From: Frankiaceae bacterium
GTDB lineage: Bacteria > Actinomycetota > Actinomycetes > Frankiales > Frankiaceae
Assembly: GCA_030840885.1 (NCBI GenBank)
Contig: JAVEDQ010000219.1
Span: 1-6,951, forward strand
Direction: 5' to 3'
DNA: 6,951 bases
Both the position numbers and the translations under genes were made by a program. How positions within the stretch are numbered: position 1 is the first letter of the stretch; each line of letters opens with the position of its first letter. Shown here piece by piece: positions 5,460 through 6,951 of the stretch. Under the pieces are notes generated by a model. The model was given only the letters and a program-made list of their open reading frames with translations, did not search any database and had not been told where the DNA came from.

Positions 5460-6749
5460 GTGGCCGGCACGACCGAGCAGCAGAGATTCGCAGCCCCGAA
5501 GGGCACCTACGACGTCCTCCCGCCTGACTCCGGCCGCTGGCTCGCCGTGCGCGAGCTGCTGCTCTGGCCCGCCCGTCGCGCCGGCTACGGCTACACCGAG
5601 GCGCCCATCTTCGAGGACACAGCGCTGTTCCAGCGCGGGATGGGCGAGGCGACCGAGGTCGTCAGCAAGGAGATGTACACCTTCACCGACAAGGGCGACC
5701 GGTCGATCACGCTGCGACCCGAAGGCACGGCGGGTGTCGTCCGGCTCGCGATCGAGCACGGGCTGCAGAACGGGCAGCTGCCGGCGAAGCTCTGGTACGC
5801 GGGACCGATGTTCCGGTACGAGCGGCCGCAGGCAGGCCGCTACCGGCAGTTCCAGCAGGTCGGCGTCGAAGCACTCGGTGTAGACGACCCGGCGCTGGAC
5901 GCCGAGGTCGTCGCCCTGGGCAGCCGCGCCTTCGGAGCGCTCGGGCTGTCGAAGGTCGAGCTGCTGCTGACCTCGCTCGGCGACCCGCAGTGCCGTCCGG
6001 CGTACGTCGCGCGGCTGCAGGAGTTCCTCCAGGGGTTGCCGCTGCCCGACGAGGACACCCGCCGCCGCGTCGCCCTGAACCCGCTGCGGGTGCTCGACGA
6101 CAAGCGCCCCGAGGTCCTCGAGATGCTGGTCGGGGCGCCGGTGCTCACCGACCACCTGTGCGACGACTGCCGCGCCCACTACGACGCCGTGCGCGAGTAC
6201 CTGCACGAACTCGGCATCGCGTGGAAAGAGGCGCCGACGCTGGTGCGGGGGCTCGACTACTACCGCCGCACCGCGTTCGAGTGGCAGCACTCCGGGCTCG
6301 GCGCGCAGAGCGCCGTCGGCGGCGGCGGGCGGTACGACGGGCTGTCGGAAGCGATCGGCGGCCCTCCGCTCCCCGGTGTCGGCTGGGCCCTCGGCATGGA
6401 GCGCATCCTGCTCGCGCTCGACGCCGAGTCGACCGACGAGCGCCCGGTCGGGCCGCCGGTACCGCCGCGCTGCGACGTCTACGTCGTGGCACTCGGCGCC
6501 GCGGCGAAGAAGAAGGCCGTCGTCATCGTCGACGCGCTCCGGGCCGAGCGGCTCAACGTCGACATGAGCTACGGCGACCGGGGCCTGAAGGGGTCGATGA
6601 AGGGCGCCGACCGCTCCGGCGCACACACCGCGCTGGTGCTGGGCGACCGCGATCTCGCCGAGGGCGTCGTGCAGGTCAAGGATTTGAAGTCGGGCGAGCA
6701 ACGCTCCGTCCCGTTGGAGTCACTCGTCGAGGAGCTGGTGCACCGATGA
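5460..6749 (+). CDS. hisS: Histidyl-tRNA synthetase
   Basis: Charges tRNA-His with histidine using ATP; class II synthetase, 429 residues, the normal bacterial length. Seen: the N-terminal [11 protein letters not shown] block, [11 protein letters not shown] (R86-P87-E88), the motif 2 strand and loop [17 protein letters not shown] (115-131), the histidine-specific block [15 protein letters not shown] (R263 corresponds to the catalytic arginine R259 of the E. coli enzyme), [10 protein letters not shown] (286-295), motif 3 [11 protein letters not shown] (R315), and a C-terminal anticodon-binding domain beginning near [10 protein letters not shown]. The GTG start lies 2 bp after the hydrolase stop; only a G-rich stretch (GGGCGGGG, 5443-5450) could serve as ribosome binding site, so translational coupling is likely. 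The gene ends inside the aspS start (ATGA). All motifs are intact. Confidence 0.98.
   Translation: MAGTTEQQRFAAPKGTYDVLPPDSGRWLAVRELLLWPARRAGYGYTEAPIFEDTALFQRGMGEATEVVSKEMYTFTDKGDRSITLRPEGTAGVVRLAIEHGLQNGQLPAKLWYAGPMFRYERPQAGRYRQFQQVGVEALGVDDPALDAEVVALGSRAFGALGLSKVELLLTSLGDPQCRPAYVARLQEFLQGLPLPDEDTRRRVALNPLRVLDDKRPEVLEMLVGAPVLTDHLCDDCRAHYDAVREYLHELGIAWKEAPTLVRGLDYYRRTAFEWQHSGLGAQSAVGGGGRYDGLSEAIGGPPLPGVGWALGMERILLALDAESTDERPVGPPVPPRCDVYVVALGAAAKKKAVVIVDALRAERLNVDMSYGDRGLKGSMKGADRSGAHTALVLGDRDLAEGVVQVKDLKSGEQRSVPLESLVEELVHR
6729..6734 (+). promoter_or_regulatory. Possible Shine-Dalgarno sequence of aspS
   Basis: GAGGAG inside the end of hisS lies 11 nt before ATG 6746. The spacing is long, so translational coupling through the ATGA overlap probably matters as well. 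Confidence 0.35.
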
Positions 6750-6951
6750 TCCGGGACCGCAACGCCGGGACGCTGCGGGCAGAGGACGTCGGCTCGACGG
6801 TCACCCTCGCCGGATGGGTCGCGCACCGCCGCGACCACGGCGGCGTCATCTTCATCGACCTCCGCGACGGCAGCGGCGTCGTGCAGTGCGTGCTGCGCGA
6901 GGACGGCGTCACTCAGACTGCGGTCAGCGCGAACGAGCTGCGGAGCGAGTT
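6746..6951 (+). CDS. aspS: Aspartyl-tRNA synthetase (probably non-discriminating), N-terminal fragment
   Basis: Charges tRNA-Asp with aspartate; class IIb synthetase. Only the first 68 residues are in the window, covering most of the N-terminal OB-fold anticodon-binding domain: [20 protein letters not shown], then [20 protein letters not shown], then VVQCVLRED. These match the bacterial AspRS start closely. The ATG overlaps the hisS stop by 4 bp, indicating translational coupling in one operon. Residue 31 is histidine (RRDHGG), where the E. coli discriminating enzyme has leucine 30. Histidine at this site is linked to enzymes that also aspartylate tRNA-Asn, which would require GatCAB amidotransferase elsewhere in the genome. 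The catalytic domain lies beyond the right edge. Confidence 0.95.
   Translation, partial: MIRDRNAGTLRAEDVGSTVTLAGWVAHRRDHGGVIFIDLRDGSGVVQCVLREDGVTQTAVSANELRSE

Noticed and set aside
5349..6701. A 450-codon minus-strand frame opposite hisS
   Set aside because: It is antisense to an intact histidyl-tRNA synthetase and has shadow-type composition.
1..6951. Insertion sequences, CRISPR arrays, tRNA or rRNA genes, phage attachment sites, riboswitches
   Set aside because: No transposase or integrase motifs, no spaced direct repeats, no tRNA-like cloverleaf and no recognisable T-box or other aptamer were found by eye on either strand; a covariance-model scan would be needed to exclude small RNAs.

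Overview
The window looks like chromosomal DNA from a high-G+C Actinomycetota. G+C is very high throughout. Most starts are GTG (one TTG). The membrane-anchored cyclophilin, the glyoxalase II-like hydrolase and hisS stand in the order and relative orientation known from mycobacteria (ppiB diverging from the Rv2581c-like gene, followed by hisS). Genus cannot be decided from the sequence alone.

Layout, left to right. (1) Positions 1-986, minus strand: a protealysin-type M4 zinc metallopeptidase whose C-terminus lies beyond the left edge. (2) 987-1216: divergent intergenic region with a candidate promoter for the peptidase and a -10 element for the next gene. (3) 1217-3052, plus: a superfamily 2 DEAD/DEAH-type helicase of unknown role. 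(4) 3148-3828, plus: a pentapeptide-repeat protein, predicted to be an uninterrupted seven-coil quadrilateral beta-helix. (5) 3836-4639, minus: an extracytoplasmic membrane-anchored cyclophilin that converges on the pentapeptide gene with only 7 bp between stops. (6) A 101-bp divergent gap. (7) 4741-5457, 5460-6749 and 6746-edge, plus: a tightly packed run of metallo-beta-lactamase-fold hydrolase, hisS (histidyl-tRNA synthetase) and aspS (aspartyl-tRNA synthetase, N-terminus only).

How they fit together: the right-hand run is a likely translation operon (2-bp gap, then a 4-bp ATGA overlap). The helicase and pentapeptide genes share a strand, but a 95-bp gap with its own promoter-like sequence and ribosome binding site makes co-transcription uncertain. 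The peptidase is a separate unit.

I do not see a clear undescribed multi-gene system. There are no mobile elements, CRISPR arrays or RNA genes that I can support. The signals most worth a second look are three GTG starts that lack a Shine-Dalgarno sequence but have a TAnnnT -10 element 6-7 nt upstream (predicted leaderless mRNAs, two of them back-to-back), the regular 20-residue period of the pentapeptide protein with aspartate, arginine, alanine and cysteine columns, and a histidine in AspRS at a position linked to non-discriminating enzymes.
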